DNA of 19,914 nt from Rhodoferax sp. (GTDB lineage: Bacteria > Pseudomonadota > Gammaproteobacteria > Burkholderiales > Burkholderiaceae_C). The notes under the pieces are model-generated. The model searched no databases and had not been told where the DNA came from. It saw only the letters and a program-made list of their open reading frames with translations. Shown one piece after another: positions 1 to 7,717 of the stretch. The DNA is taken from the NCBI GenBank assembly GCA_017880985.1, contig JADGRK010000007.1, positions 1 through 19,914 on the forward strand, written 5' to 3'. Positions within the stretch are counted from its first letter, which is position 1; every line of letters begins with the position of its first letter. A program made the position numbers and the translations under genes.

Positions 1-943
1 CCATCTCCAGCGTGCCGAACTGCAGGAAGCTCACCAGCGCCGAACCTGTCGCGATGACGACGCTGCCGATGTAGGGAACCAGATCGAGCACGCCCGCGGC
101 GACGCCCCATACGGCCGCGTGCTCCAGACCGATTGCCAGGAAGCACAACCAGGTGGCTAAACCTACCAGGATGCTGGTGAACAATTGCACCAGCATGTAG
201 CGTTGGATCTGGTCATGAATCTGATTGAGCGCCTGCAGCGTGATTCTCTTCTTGCTCAGCGTAGGCCCGGTCAGCTTGACCAATTTGCGCCGGAAGCGGT
301 CGCCCGACGCCATCAGGAAGAGGGTAATCAGCGCCACCATCCCGACTTGACCCAATGTCCCGAGCAACCCCACGGTGCCGCTCCACAGATGGTCCTTGAT
401 GTCAAACTTCGGCTTTTCGATCTGCACCCGTTGCACGCCCCGGTTGACCGGCGAGGTTTGGGTCGTTTCTTCCGCCGCTTGCTCAATTTGGGCGGCCGCC
501 TTTTGTACTGTTGTCAGCGTGTTGTCCGGCTTGCCTGGCGGCGCGCGAACCGAGTCACGCAGCTTTTGCGCGGCCGCCGGCAGCAGTTCGACCAGCTTGC
601 TCGCGTCCTCGCTCAGCGAATACCCGGTTGCTGCGACGCCACTCAAAATCCCAAGTATCAGCAATACGGCGCTCAATGCGCGTGGAATCCGGCGCAACTG
701 CAGCCAGTCCACCACGGGCGACAGAGCGTAACTGAAAAGCACACCGACCATCACAGGAATGAACACGGCGCTGGCCCAGCGCAACATGAACACACTGGCC
801 AGCGTGGCCAGCACCGCCGAGGAAACACTGCGCACATCCACTGGCATATGCAGCAACACGCGGGGCTGCTCGGCTGGCTCTGTGGCCCCTGCTGCTGAAT
901 CTGGGCCATCGCCATCGGGTCGCGCTAAAGATGGGTCCGCCAC
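1..943 (-). CDS. AI-2E family transporter (PerM-like), 3' end off the window
   Basis: Multipass inner-membrane protein of the AI-2E exporter/PerM family; the substrate cannot be told from sequence. 314 residues are visible and no stop is reached. I read it by translating the minus strand: a hydrophilic N-terminus of about 35 residues, a hydrophobic pair with a PVMVGVLFSYALSPVVDWL-like stretch, a soluble Gln/Glu/Ala-rich middle domain, and then the family-typical segments FLMASGDRFRRKL, QRYMLVQLFTSILVG and GVLDLVPYIGS. The only good start is a GTG at 943 with AGGAG six bases upstream. The frame stays open further upstream but has no ATG there and translates to an unlikely His/Cys-rich peptide. 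The family usually has about 350-400 residues, so the last transmembrane helices are missing here. Family call is firm; substrate unknown. Confidence 0.9.
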   Translation of the reverse strand, partial: MADPSLARPDGDGPDSAAGATEPAEQPRVLLHMPVDVRSVSSAVLATLASVFMLRWASAVFIPVMVGVLFSYALSPVVDWLQLRRIPRALSAVLLILGILSGVAATGYSLSEDASKLVELLPAAAQKLRDSVRAPPGKPDNTLTTVQKAAAQIEQAAEETTQTSPVNRGVQRVQIEKPKFDIKDHLWSGTVGLLGTLGQVGMVALITLFLMASGDRFRRKLVKLTGPTLSKKRITLQALNQIHDQIQRYMLVQLFTSILVGLATWLCFLAIGLEHAAVWGVAAGVLDLVPYIGSVVIATGSALVSFLQFGTLEM

Positions 944-1000
944 TGCTGGCTCCTGTTTGCCCCGGAGTGCGTTTGTTAACGCAGAAAAAGAAATAGAAGA

Positions 1001-1015
1001 ATGATGATGATGATG
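1001..1015. repeat. (ATG)5 trinucleotide microsatellite
   Basis: Five perfect ATG units, read as CAT repeats on the minus strand, about 58 bases upstream of the GTG start of the AI-2E transporter gene. If the 5' leader of that gene is transcribed, the repeat lies inside it. Confidence 0.8.
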
Positions 1016-1059
1016 ACAGTGCCGATACCGATATACATAAGAAGCTCCGTCGCGTTTCC

Positions 1060-1076
1060 CATCCTCGAAGAGGATG
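1060..1076. other. Short perfect hairpin, 7-bp stem, GAA loop
   Basis: CATCCTC and GAGGATG pair perfectly around a GAA triloop, upstream of the AI-2E transporter gene. On neither strand is it followed by a T-tract, so it does not look like an intrinsic terminator. On the minus strand the T-run precedes it. Function unknown. Confidence 0.4.
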
Positions 1077-1561
1077 CATGAAAAAACACTTAAGCATATA
1101 TTGAAACAATGGCAAGCGTCGCCGTCTGTGTCCCAGCCAACATAGCGAGAAATAGGCGATTTCTCGTCTGCCGGCAGAGAAACCATCGATCGGATGCGTC
1201 ATTTCACAGGCAATCACTCCAGCATTGGCATGAGAGAGCGGCCAAAATTAAGGGTGTCTGCGCTTCACCTTACAGCCGAGAACCTGCAGAACTTTCAGCT
1301 CCCACTCTTGCTAAACGACACATTGAGTCTTCCGCGGGCAATCGGCAGTAAGCGTCTGACAGCCCGGTTTGAGGTGCTTCCTGTCACACCTTTGCTCAAA
1401 AGGATCCGCTCGCTGTTGCTGAGTTGTCCTGCGGAAGGGTTGACCCTGCAAGTCGTCGGCTGGCATCGGCCTCATGAACTCCAGGCTGTGCTCTGCCGGT
1501 GCCTCCAGCCAGTCCTGATACACCAAAGGTGGATGGAAAAAGATACTTTCAGAACTAATGA

Positions 1562-1762
1562 AAAAAGTGTGTTGAAAAAGCCGCATTGGAAGCAAAGCCG
1601 TTTCAGCCATTTAGTTTGCAGGACTGCCGGCCCAAGGGTGTTAGCGACAAGCTGGCCCAAGGCGACTTGGACGTCATGGACGCCACATTGCATACATCGG
1701 AACGCGTGGTCAGACAGGTCTATGACCGCCGCAAAGTGCGCGTGGCGAAACCCTCTAAATGA
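1562..1762 (+). pseudogene. Tyrosine recombinase (phage-type integrase) C-terminal remnant
   Basis: The frame following an in-frame stop at 1559-1561 encodes about 66 residues that match the end of the phage integrase catalytic domain: LQDCRPKGVSDKLAQGD, then LHTSERVVRQVYDRRK, ending KPSK. Three of the catalytic residues remain: Arg (1628-1630), the box III His (1691-1693) and the nucleophile Tyr (1721-1723). The rest of the integrase (N-terminal DNA-binding domain, first Arg and Lys) is not recognisable upstream, and there is no start codon with a binding site, so this is a dead fragment. It ends 70 bases from the 3' end of tRNA-Asp, where integrative elements often insert. The likely history is an excised or decayed tRNA-borne island. 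No attachment-site duplicate of the tRNA end was found nearby. Confidence 0.75.
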
Positions 1763-1785
1763 ATTTCAATTCCAAAGTTTGGAAC

Positions 1786-1826
1786 AAAAAAAGGGTTTGC
1801 TACTACTTTCATAGCGGCAAACCCTT
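1786..1826 (-). terminator. Intrinsic terminator of the tRNA cluster
   Basis: On the minus strand AAGGGTTTGC (1817-1826) pairs perfectly with GCAAACCCTT (1791-1800) around a 16-base loop and is followed by a T-run (1786-1792). It begins 7 bases after the CCA end of tRNA-Asp, which is the position and orientation expected for ending the tRNA transcript. Confidence 0.8.
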
Positions 1827-1832
1827 ATGTAC

Positions 1833-1909
1833 TGGCGGAGCGGACGGGACTCGAACCCGCGACCCCCGGCGTGACAGGCCGGTATTCTAACCAACTGAAC
1901 TACCACTCC
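1833..1909 (-). tRNA. tRNA-Asp (GTC)
   Basis: 77 nt including an encoded CCA. The acceptor GGAGTGG pairs with CCGCTCC (one G-U). The D arm, the anticodon loop CTGTCAC with anticodon GTC, and the T arm with GGTTCGAGTCC are all standard and closely match the enterobacterial tRNA-Asp. It is the last of three tRNA genes and is followed directly by a terminator. Confidence 0.97.
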
Positions 1910-2002
1910 TGGTAGCGGTAACGTTTACTCTTTCGAGTCAAGTCATCAGCCTTGGCAGGCTAACTGATACCAACTTGCGCCACACTCATCCGAAGATGAA
2001 TT

Positions 2003-2078
2003 TGGCGACCCCACGGGGATTCGAACCCCGGTACCTACCGTGAAAGGGTAGTGTCCTGGGCCTCTAGACGATGGGGTC
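2003..2078 (-). tRNA. tRNA-Glu (TTC)
   Basis: 76 nt with encoded CCA. The acceptor GACCCCA pairs with TGGGGTC, the D arm reads TCGTCTAGAGG, the anticodon loop CTTTCAC gives anticodon TTC, and the T arm contains GGTTCGAATCC. It lies in the same transcript direction as gltX upstream, whose product charges this tRNA. Confidence 0.97.
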
Positions 2079-2113
2079 AAAACCTTTGGACTTGCGTCTG
2101 AACTCAGAAATTT

Positions 2114-2189
<76 letters not shown>

Positions 2190-2247
2190 GATACCGCAGA
2201 AGCCTGATTCAAACATTTCCCAAGCATTCCAAATTTCCGAGCCTTGA

Positions 2248-2278
2248 ATTATAGCTTGAAAAATCAGGCCGTCTTCAA
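2248..2278 (-). promoter_or_regulatory. Candidate promoter for the tRNA cluster
   Basis: On the minus strand a perfect TATAAT (2248-2253) sits between the gltX stop and tRNA-Ala. A TTGAAG hexamer (2273-2278) lies 19 bases upstream, inside the end of gltX; the spacing is longer than the ideal 17. The transcript would carry a leader of about 50 bases before tRNA-Ala. This would let the tRNAs be expressed independently of gltX. Prediction only. Confidence 0.45.
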
Positions 2279-3649
2279 TCGGGCCAGCACTTTATCCCTC
2301 TCAAAGAGTTCAAGCACGGCATCCAGTGACGGCGTATGGGCCGAACCCATGACCAGCACGCGCACTGGCATGGCAAGCTGCGGCATTTTCAGAGCGCAGG
2401 CGACCAGCACCTGCTTGATGGTCGCCGCAATCGAGGCTTTGTCCCAGGCACAACTGGCCAGCTTTTCAATCAACAAATTTAGCGCCGGTTTAATCGAATC
2501 GGTGACATGCTGGGCCAAGTCGGCTGCGCCCGGCGTGATGTCAGCATAAAAAGCCGCCGCCCAGTCGGCCAAAACAACGGTGGTGTCACAGCGGTCCTTG
2601 AATAGCGCACACATGCGGGGCAAACGATCATCCGCCGCAATGCCACGCTTCTGCAATTGCGCCTGCACCAGCGGTGCCAGCACGTCATCGGCAGTGGACT
2701 TGATGTGCTGGGCATTGACCCAGCGCAACTTGGCTTCGTCAAATTGGGCTGCGCTGCGGCCCAGGTGGTCCAGGTTGAACCACTCCAGGAATTGTGCGCG
2801 ACTGAAAATCTCGTCATCACCATGGCTCCAGCCCAGGCGCGCCAGATAGTTGACCATCGCATCGGGCAGATAGCCTTCGTCGCGGTATTGCGTCACCGGC
2901 TTGGCACCGTTGCGCTTGCTCATTTTCTCACCCTGTTCGTTGAGCACGGTGGGCAAGTGGGCATAAACCGGCGGCGGTTTGCCCAAAGCGCGAAAGATGT
3001 TGATTTGGCGCGGCGTGTTGTTGACGTGGTCATCGCCCCGAATGACGTGCGTAATGGCCATGTCGATGTCATCGACGACCACGCAGAAGTTATACGTGGG
3101 GGTGCCATCAGGCCGGGCAATCACCAGGTCATCGAGCTCGTCGTTGCTGATTTCGATGCGACCTTTGACCTTGTCATCCCAGACCACAGAGCCAGTTTGC
3201 GGATTCTTGAAGCGCAACACCGGCTTCACTCCTGTGGGGACCGGGGGTAACGTTTTGCCCACGGCGGGGCGCCAGGTGCCGTCATAGCGTGGCTTTTCTT
3301 TGGCCGCCGTCTGACGTTCGCGCAAGCTGTCGAGTTCAGCCACACTCATGTAGCAGGGGTACACGTGGCCCGCCGCCTGCAACTCGGCGAGCACCGCCTT
3401 GTAGCGATCCATGCGCTGCATTTGATAGTAGGGGCCTTCGTCATAGTCCAGCCCCAGCCAGGACATGCTTTCAATAATCACATCGACTGAGGCCTGGGTG
3501 GAACGCTCCAGATCGGTGTCTTCTATGCGAAGAATGAAGACACCGCCGGTGGCGCGGGCAAAGGCCCATGGGTACAGGGCGGAGCGGATATTGCCGAGGT
3601 GAATGAAGCCGGTGGGGGAGGGTGCAAAACGGGTACGGGTCTTGGTCAT
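2264..3649 (-). CDS. gltX: Glutamate--tRNA ligase
   Basis: Class I aminoacyl-tRNA synthetase that charges tRNA-Glu with glutamate in the cytoplasm. The 461 residues compare with about 470 for the bacterial enzyme. The N-terminal Rossmann fold has FAPSPTGFIHLGN, with the HIGH-type signature HLGN at 17-20. RIEDTDLERS lies at about 41-50, HVIRGDDHVNNTPRQ at about 201-215, and the KMSKR loop at 242-246. The helical anticodon-binding part fills the C-terminal third. The zinc-type CxC cluster of E. coli GluRS is not present in the YPCYMS region. The ATG overlaps the metZ stop by four bases (ATGA), which suggests translational coupling. Its own cognate tRNA-Glu is encoded directly downstream. Confidence 0.98.
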   Translation of the reverse strand: MTKTRTRFAPSPTGFIHLGNIRSALYPWAFARATGGVFILRIEDTDLERSTQASVDVIIESMSWLGLDYDEGPYYQMQRMDRYKAVLAELQAAGHVYPCYMSVAELDSLRERQTAAKEKPRYDGTWRPAVGKTLPPVPTGVKPVLRFKNPQTGSVVWDDKVKGRIEISNDELDDLVIARPDGTPTYNFCVVVDDIDMAITHVIRGDDHVNNTPRQINIFRALGKPPPVYAHLPTVLNEQGEKMSKRNGAKPVTQYRDEGYLPDAMVNYLARLGWSHGDDEIFSRAQFLEWFNLDHLGRSAAQFDEAKLRWVNAQHIKSTADDVLAPLVQAQLQKRGIAADDRLPRMCALFKDRCDTTVVLADWAAAFYADITPGAADLAQHVTDSIKPALNLLIEKLASCAWDKASIAATIKQVLVACALKMPQLAMPVRVLVMGSAHTPSLDAVLELFERDKVLARLKTA

Positions 3650-4869
3650 TGCAGTGTGTCGAGTTGTTGCAGGCCGCGCATCAGGTCTGCTTTGAGGTCA
3701 TCAAGATGTTCCAGCCCAACAGCCAGACGGATCAAGCCTTGACCAATACCTGCCGCCTGGCGCTGGTCTTCGCTCAGGCGGCCATGCGAGGTGGTGGCCG
3801 GGTGGGCAATGGTGGTTTTGGTGTCGCCCAGGTTGGTGGTGACGGAACACACCAGGGTGCTGTCAATGACATGAAACGCGCGTCGGCGGGCTTGTGCGGC
3901 GTCTGCAGCGCGAACGTCAAACGACACCACCGCGCCACCCAGGTTGCTTTGCTGGCGCATGGCCAGCTCGTGCTGCGGGTGCGATGCCAAGCCGGGGTAA
4001 TAGACATGCGCCACATTCGGCTGGGCTTGCAACCATTGGGCCAGTGCCAGCGCGCCATCGCACTGGGCGCGCATGCGAATGGCCAGTGTCTCCATGCCCT
4101 TGGTGACCACCCAGGCGTTGAATGGCGAGAGCACCATGCCGACGGTGCGGTTGATCGGCCAAAAAACGTCGTTGACGTATTTTTGTGAGCAGCAAATCGC
4201 CCCCGCCATCACTCGGCCCTGGCCATCGAGGTATTTGGTGCCAGAGTGGATGACAAAGTCCGCACCCAGGGTGATCGGGCGTTGCAGCGCGGGGGTACAA
4301 AAACAGTTATCGACCGCCAGCAGCGCGCCGCCCGAGTGCGCTACCGCCGCCAGGGCGGCAATGTCACAAATGTCGGTCAGCGGGTTGGTGGGTGTTTCGG
4401 CAAACAGCAGCTTGGTGTTGGGTCGCAGGGCGGCGCGCCACTGCGCCACGTCGGTCTGCGACACGAAGGTGGTCTCAACCCCGAACTTGGCAAATTCACC
4501 GGCAAAAAGCCGCAAGGTGGAGCCAAACACCGACTGCGAGCACACCACATGGTCGCCGCTGCGCAGCAGGCCCATACCCAGCAGCAATATCGCCGCCATA
4601 CCGCTGGCGGTGGCAATCGCGGCTTCAGTGCCTTCGAGTGCGGCCAGGCGCAGCTCCATGCCGGTGACAGTCGGGTTGCCGACCCGGGTGTAGGTGTAGC
4701 CGTCTTCCTCATTGGCAAAGCGCTTGCGGGCGGTCTCGGCATCGGGTTGCACAAAACTGCTGGTCAGGTACAGCGCTTCAGAGTTTTCGCCGTACTGGCT
4801 GCGTTCGATGCCGACGCGCACTGCCAGCGTGTCACGGTGCAGGTTTTCAGGTAGTTTTTGGGCCGTCAT
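3646..4869 (-). CDS. metZ: O-succinylhomoserine sulfhydrylase
   Basis: PLP enzyme of the Cys/Met metabolism family that makes homocysteine from O-succinylhomoserine and sulfide in methionine synthesis. It has 407 residues. YTYTRVGNPT lies at about 58-67, ASGMAA at 88-93 and ETPTNP at 158-163. The VDNCF motif is at 186-190, and the PLP lysine is in SGTKYLDGQGR (Lys212). It starts two bases after the purF stop and overlaps gltX by four bases, so it is almost certainly co-transcribed with both. purF-metZ adjacency is also known in Pseudomonas, where the enzyme works by direct sulfhydrylation; that context favours metZ over metB (cystathionine gamma-synthase), although the families are hard to separate by motif alone. 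Confidence 0.93.
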   Translation of the reverse strand: MTAQKLPENLHRDTLAVRVGIERSQYGENSEALYLTSSFVQPDAETARKRFANEEDGYTYTRVGNPTVTGMELRLAALEGTEAAIATASGMAAILLLGMGLLRSGDHVVCSQSVFGSTLRLFAGEFAKFGVETTFVSQTDVAQWRAALRPNTKLLFAETPTNPLTDICDIAALAAVAHSGGALLAVDNCFCTPALQRPITLGADFVIHSGTKYLDGQGRVMAGAICCSQKYVNDVFWPINRTVGMVLSPFNAWVVTKGMETLAIRMRAQCDGALALAQWLQAQPNVAHVYYPGLASHPQHELAMRQQSNLGGAVVSFDVRAADAAQARRRAFHVIDSTLVCSVTTNLGDTKTTIAHPATTSHGRLSEDQRQAAGIGQGLIRLAVGLEHLDDLKADLMRGLQQLDTLQ

Positions 4870-4871
4870 GG

Positions 4872-6371
4872 TCAGTCTTCGTGATTGGGGAGGGCCAGGC
4901 GTGAATTGTCCTCGGCATTTTCATCCGCGCCCACTCGACTGGCGTTCAACCGCGCAATGTCGTCTGCGGTGATGTCCCCGGTGACATAAACACCGTCAAA
5001 GCAGGAGGCATCGAAACCCTTGATGCGGGGGTTCAAGGAGCCAATGGCCTTCTTCATGCCGTCCACATCCTGATAAATCAGTGCATCACAGCCGATGATT
5101 TCACGGATTTGTTCCACTGTGCGGTTATGCGCCACCAACTCTTCAGCCGTGGGCATGTCGATGCCATAGACGTTGGGGTAGCGCACCGGTGGCGCGGCAC
5201 TGGCCATGTAAACCTTGCGGGCACCGGCGTCACGCGCCATCTGCACAATTTCGCGGCTGGTGGTGCCGCGCACAATCGAGTCGTCCACCAGCAGCACGTT
5301 GCGACCCCTGAATTCACTGGCGATCACGTTGAGCTTTTGGCGCACCGATTTCTTGCGCACCGACTGCCCCGGCATGATGAAGGTACGCCCGACGTAGCGG
5401 TTTTTCACAAAGCCTTCGCGGTACGGCAGACCGAGCAACTGCGCCAGTTGAGCAGCACTCGGGCGGCTCGACTCGGGGATCGGAATCACCACGTCGATCT
5501 CGTTCGGTGGCACGGTCGAGATGACACGCTTGGCCAGCGACTCGCCCAGATTCAAACGCGCCTGATAGACCGAAATACCATCCATCACCGAGTCGGGCCG
5601 AGCCAGATAAACGAATTCAAAAATACACGGGTTGAGCACCGGGTGCTCGGCACACTGCTGCGCATGCACCGTGCCTTGCAGGTCAATGAATACCGCCTCG
5701 CCGGGTTCAATATTGCGCTCAAATTTATGTGATGTACCTTCCAGCGCCACTGATTCACTGGCCAGCAAAACGGTGCCGTCAGCGCGCCCCAGGCACAGCG
5801 GGCGAATGCCAAACGGATCGCGAAACGCCAGCACGCCGTGGCCGGCAATCATCGCAATCACGGCATACGAGCCCTTGATGCGCAGATGGACTTTGCGCAC
5901 CGCCTCAAATACATCGCGCGGGCGCAGCGGCAAGCCGCGCGTGGTCTTCTCGATCTCATGCGCCAATACGTTGAGCAGCACCTCGGAGTCGCTCTCGGTG
6001 TTGATATGGCGGTGGTCACTGCTGAAAAGCTCGGCTTTGAGGGCCTGCGCGTTGGTCAGGTTGCCGTTGTGTACCAACACGATGCCAAACGGTGCATTGA
6101 CGTAAAAGGGCTGCGCCTCTTCATCGCTAAAGGCATTGCCGGCGGTTGGATAACGGACCTGGCCGAGTCCGCAATTGCCCGGCAGCGAGCGCATGTTGCG
6201 GGTGCGAAATACATCACGCACCATGCCTTTGGCCTTGTGCATGAAGAATTTGCGATTGAGTTGCGTCACGATGCCGGCCGCATCCTGGCCCCGATGCTGT
6301 AGCAGCAGCAGGGCGTCATAGAGCAGTTGATTGACAGGGGCGCTGCTGACCACGCCTACGATTCCACACAT
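4872..6371 (-). CDS. purF: Amidophosphoribosyltransferase
   Basis: First committed step of purine synthesis: PRPP plus glutamine gives 5-phosphoribosylamine. It has 499 residues, close to the 505 of E. coli. The start is the ATG at 6371, giving MCGIVGVV with the Ntn nucleophile Cys2 exposed once Met is removed. A longer frame upstream to 6776 merely reads the cvpA gene in another frame. The glutaminase domain occupies about 1-240 (QHRGQDAAGI at 25-34, HNGNLTN at 101-107). The phosphoribosyltransferase domain has VIPIPESSRPSA and the PRPP loop VLLVDDSIVRGTT (359-371). It lies 14 bases after cvpA and 2 bases before metZ. Confidence 0.98.
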   Translation of the reverse strand: MCGIVGVVSSAPVNQLLYDALLLLQHRGQDAAGIVTQLNRKFFMHKAKGMVRDVFRTRNMRSLPGNCGLGQVRYPTAGNAFSDEEAQPFYVNAPFGIVLVHNGNLTNAQALKAELFSSDHRHINTESDSEVLLNVLAHEIEKTTRGLPLRPRDVFEAVRKVHLRIKGSYAVIAMIAGHGVLAFRDPFGIRPLCLGRADGTVLLASESVALEGTSHKFERNIEPGEAVFIDLQGTVHAQQCAEHPVLNPCIFEFVYLARPDSVMDGISVYQARLNLGESLAKRVISTVPPNEIDVVIPIPESSRPSAAQLAQLLGLPYREGFVKNRYVGRTFIMPGQSVRKKSVRQKLNVIASEFRGRNVLLVDDSIVRGTTSREIVQMARDAGARKVYMASAAPPVRYPNVYGIDMPTAEELVAHNRTVEQIREIIGCDALIYQDVDGMKKAIGSLNPRIKGFDASCFDGVYVTGDITADDIARLNASRVGADENAEDNSRLALPNHED

Positions 6372-6385
6372 TATTTTTTCCGATC

Positions 6386-6874
6386 TCAGGAGGGCAAATA
6401 TTTGCCAAAGTCTTGCGGCAATATCGGCTTCAATCCCTTGAGCGTCGCCATGCCAATACCCGCACTTACAGATTCCTGCCACCAGTGTTCTGATTTCAGC
6501 GGCGTCATGTTGACCACCACCGTCGCCGCCAACAACAGCAGCACACCGCGAAGCAGGCCAAACGCTGCGCCCAAACTCCGATCCGCCGGCTGCAGACCGA
6601 TAGCCGCAAAAATTTTCTTGGCCAGCGCCGCGATCAAGCCGCCGATCAGCACCGTCAGCACGAACACCACAGCAAAACCGGCCGCATAACGAACCGCCTC
6701 GCCCGCGCCCGTCATGGGCAGTTTTTGTGCTACTTCCGGCGCAAACCACTGGGCCAAAATGAAAGCCGCCAGCCAACTCAGCAGTGAAAACACCTCATAA
6801 ATCAGGCCGCGCCAGGCACCCAGCGCCAGTGAGACAAACAACACCGCAGCAAAAATCCAATCCAGAACAGGCAT
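6386..6874 (-). CDS. cvpA: CvpA family inner-membrane protein
   Basis: Colicin V production protein family, 162 residues, as in E. coli. Four hydrophobic segments are visible (about 4-20, 28-45, 63-85 and 103-122), together with the family signature DRSLGAAFGLLRG near residue 98-110. The exact role is unsettled; in enterobacteria it is linked to envelope homeostasis and colicin V export, and it is usually found beside purF. I chose the ATG at 6874 (MPVLDWIF) because family members begin at this point. An upstream ATG at 6937 would add 21 hydrophilic residues encoded entirely by a repeat-like hairpin. No strong ribosome binding site precedes the chosen ATG. Confidence 0.93.
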   Translation of the reverse strand: MPVLDWIFAAVLFVSLALGAWRGLIYEVFSLLSWLAAFILAQWFAPEVAQKLPMTGAGEAVRYAAGFAVVFVLTVLIGGLIAALAKKIFAAIGLQPADRSLGAAFGLLRGVLLLLAATVVVNMTPLKSEHWWQESVSAGIGMATLKGLKPILPQDFGKYLPS

Positions 6875-6886
6875 TTTAATTGGTTG

Positions 6887-6927
6887 GGGACAGAGGTGGC
6901 TCGCTTCGCGTAGCTGCGGTCTGTCCC
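6887..6927. repeat. REP-like imperfect palindrome between SPOR gene and cvpA
   Basis: The outer arms GGGACAGA (6887-6894) and TCTGTCCC (6920-6927) pair perfectly over 8 bp. After an internal loop, GCTCGC and GCG(T)AGC form an inner stem with a TTC loop. The element fills nearly the whole gap between the SPOR-protein stop and the cvpA start, the only loose junction in this otherwise packed operon. GGGACAGA-type termini are familiar from extragenic palindromes of betaproteobacteria. The function is unproven; it could modulate the expression ratio across the junction or be a non-autonomous mobile remnant. Confidence 0.6.
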
Positions 6928-6936
6928 GCAAAGCCA

Positions 6937-7701
6937 TTACAAGGTCAACAGGGTGGTGGGCAAAGCGAGTTTCTTGATTTTTTCTGAAGCCTTGTCTGCC
7001 TCAAGTCGGGTGGCAAAGGGACCGACCCGCACGCGTATGCGTTGACCGTCCTTCGTAGTCGCCACCTGGGTATAGGTCTTTAGCCCGGCATGTTCCACTT
7101 TGAGGCGCACTTCGTGCGCTCGTGCCGCATCTGCAAACGCACCGACCTGCACCACGTAGCGGCCCGGTGAAGCGTCTGGTTTTTTATCGGGCGTCTTGCC
7201 GTCCAGCAGCGCCTGTGCCTTGCCGCCGTCATCGGATTTGATGGATGTCTGTTCCGGCGTCTTTTCAATCAGTTCTTTAACTGGCTTTGCGCTCGACGGA
7301 GAGCCCTTGCTTGCTGCCATTTCAGGAGCTGTGGGCGAGCCAGTGATGGCGGGTTCAACAGCGTTTTTCCCGGATTCTGGCGCGGAGGCAGTGGCCGTGA
7401 CTGACGCAGTGGGAGTTGCTGGATCAAGCGCGCCCGGTTGAATCGCGGAGGTCGCCGCGGGGGCTGGAATACTCAGTGGCGTGGCCTTGTTTCGATCCGG
7501 AATCTCGATCGGCGTGTCGACTGCGATGGGGCGTGGCTGATTGTCAAACAGCATCGGAAAGCCAATCACGCCGATCAACACCAAGACCGCCGCACCCGTG
7601 AGGCGGTACTTGGCACGCTTGCGCATCATCTCGACGCTCTCGGGTTGAACCGGTGCGGCCGAGGGCTCGTCGTTACTTTTTCGAAACTTAAAAAAAGCCA
7701 T
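6937..7701 (-). CDS. SPOR domain-containing inner-membrane protein (DedD-like)
   Basis: A bitopic cell-division-type protein. A cytoplasmic N-terminus of about 32 residues is rich in charged residues. One membrane helix follows (about 33-52, LTGAAVLVLIGVIGFPMLF), then a long Pro/Ala/Ser/Thr/Lys-rich periplasmic linker (55-178) and a C-terminal SPOR domain (about 180-254: GRYVVQVGAFAD, then QRIRVRVGPF). SPOR domains bind denuded septal peptidoglycan glycans. The position between folC and cvpA matches dedD of E. coli and the equivalent Pseudomonas gene, so a septal role is likely. It starts 16 bases after folC. The linker is low-complexity, as is usual for such proteins. Confidence 0.93.
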   Translation of the reverse strand: MAFFKFRKSNDEPSAAPVQPESVEMMRKRAKYRLTGAAVLVLIGVIGFPMLFDNQPRPIAVDTPIEIPDRNKATPLSIPAPAATSAIQPGALDPATPTASVTATASAPESGKNAVEPAITGSPTAPEMAASKGSPSSAKPVKELIEKTPEQTSIKSDDGGKAQALLDGKTPDKKPDASPGRYVVQVGAFADAARAHEVRLKVEHAGLKTYTQVATTKDGQRIRVRVGPFATRLEADKASEKIKKLALPTTLLTL

Positions 7702-7717
7702 TTTGTGGGAACTCAGA

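Larger units (their letters stand above)
944..1558. other. Gene-poor stretch, no recognisable gene
   Basis: About 600 bases between the start of the AI-2E transporter and the integrase remnant. It is richer in A+T than its surroundings. Open frames cross it (plus strand 1194-1814, minus strand 1311-1610), but their translations have no domain I recognise and no convincing ribosome binding site. It holds a small trinucleotide repeat and one short hairpin, listed separately. It may be decayed DNA of the element that brought the integrase, or simply the upstream region of the transporter gene. Confidence 0.5.

Noticed and set aside
555..1217. Minus-strand open frame of 220 codons upstream of the left edge
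   Set aside because: It overlaps the AI-2E transporter gene in another frame and gives an Arg/Ala/Ser-rich peptide without recognisable domains; the AI-2E frame matches its family throughout.
1194..1814. Plus-strand open frame of 206 codons
   Set aside because: It runs over the integrase remnant in the wrong frame and through the terminator hairpin; no domain, no binding site.
4872..6776. Longer purF start giving 634 residues
   Set aside because: The additional 135 residues are cvpA read in another frame; PurF must begin at Met-Cys for its catalytic Cys.
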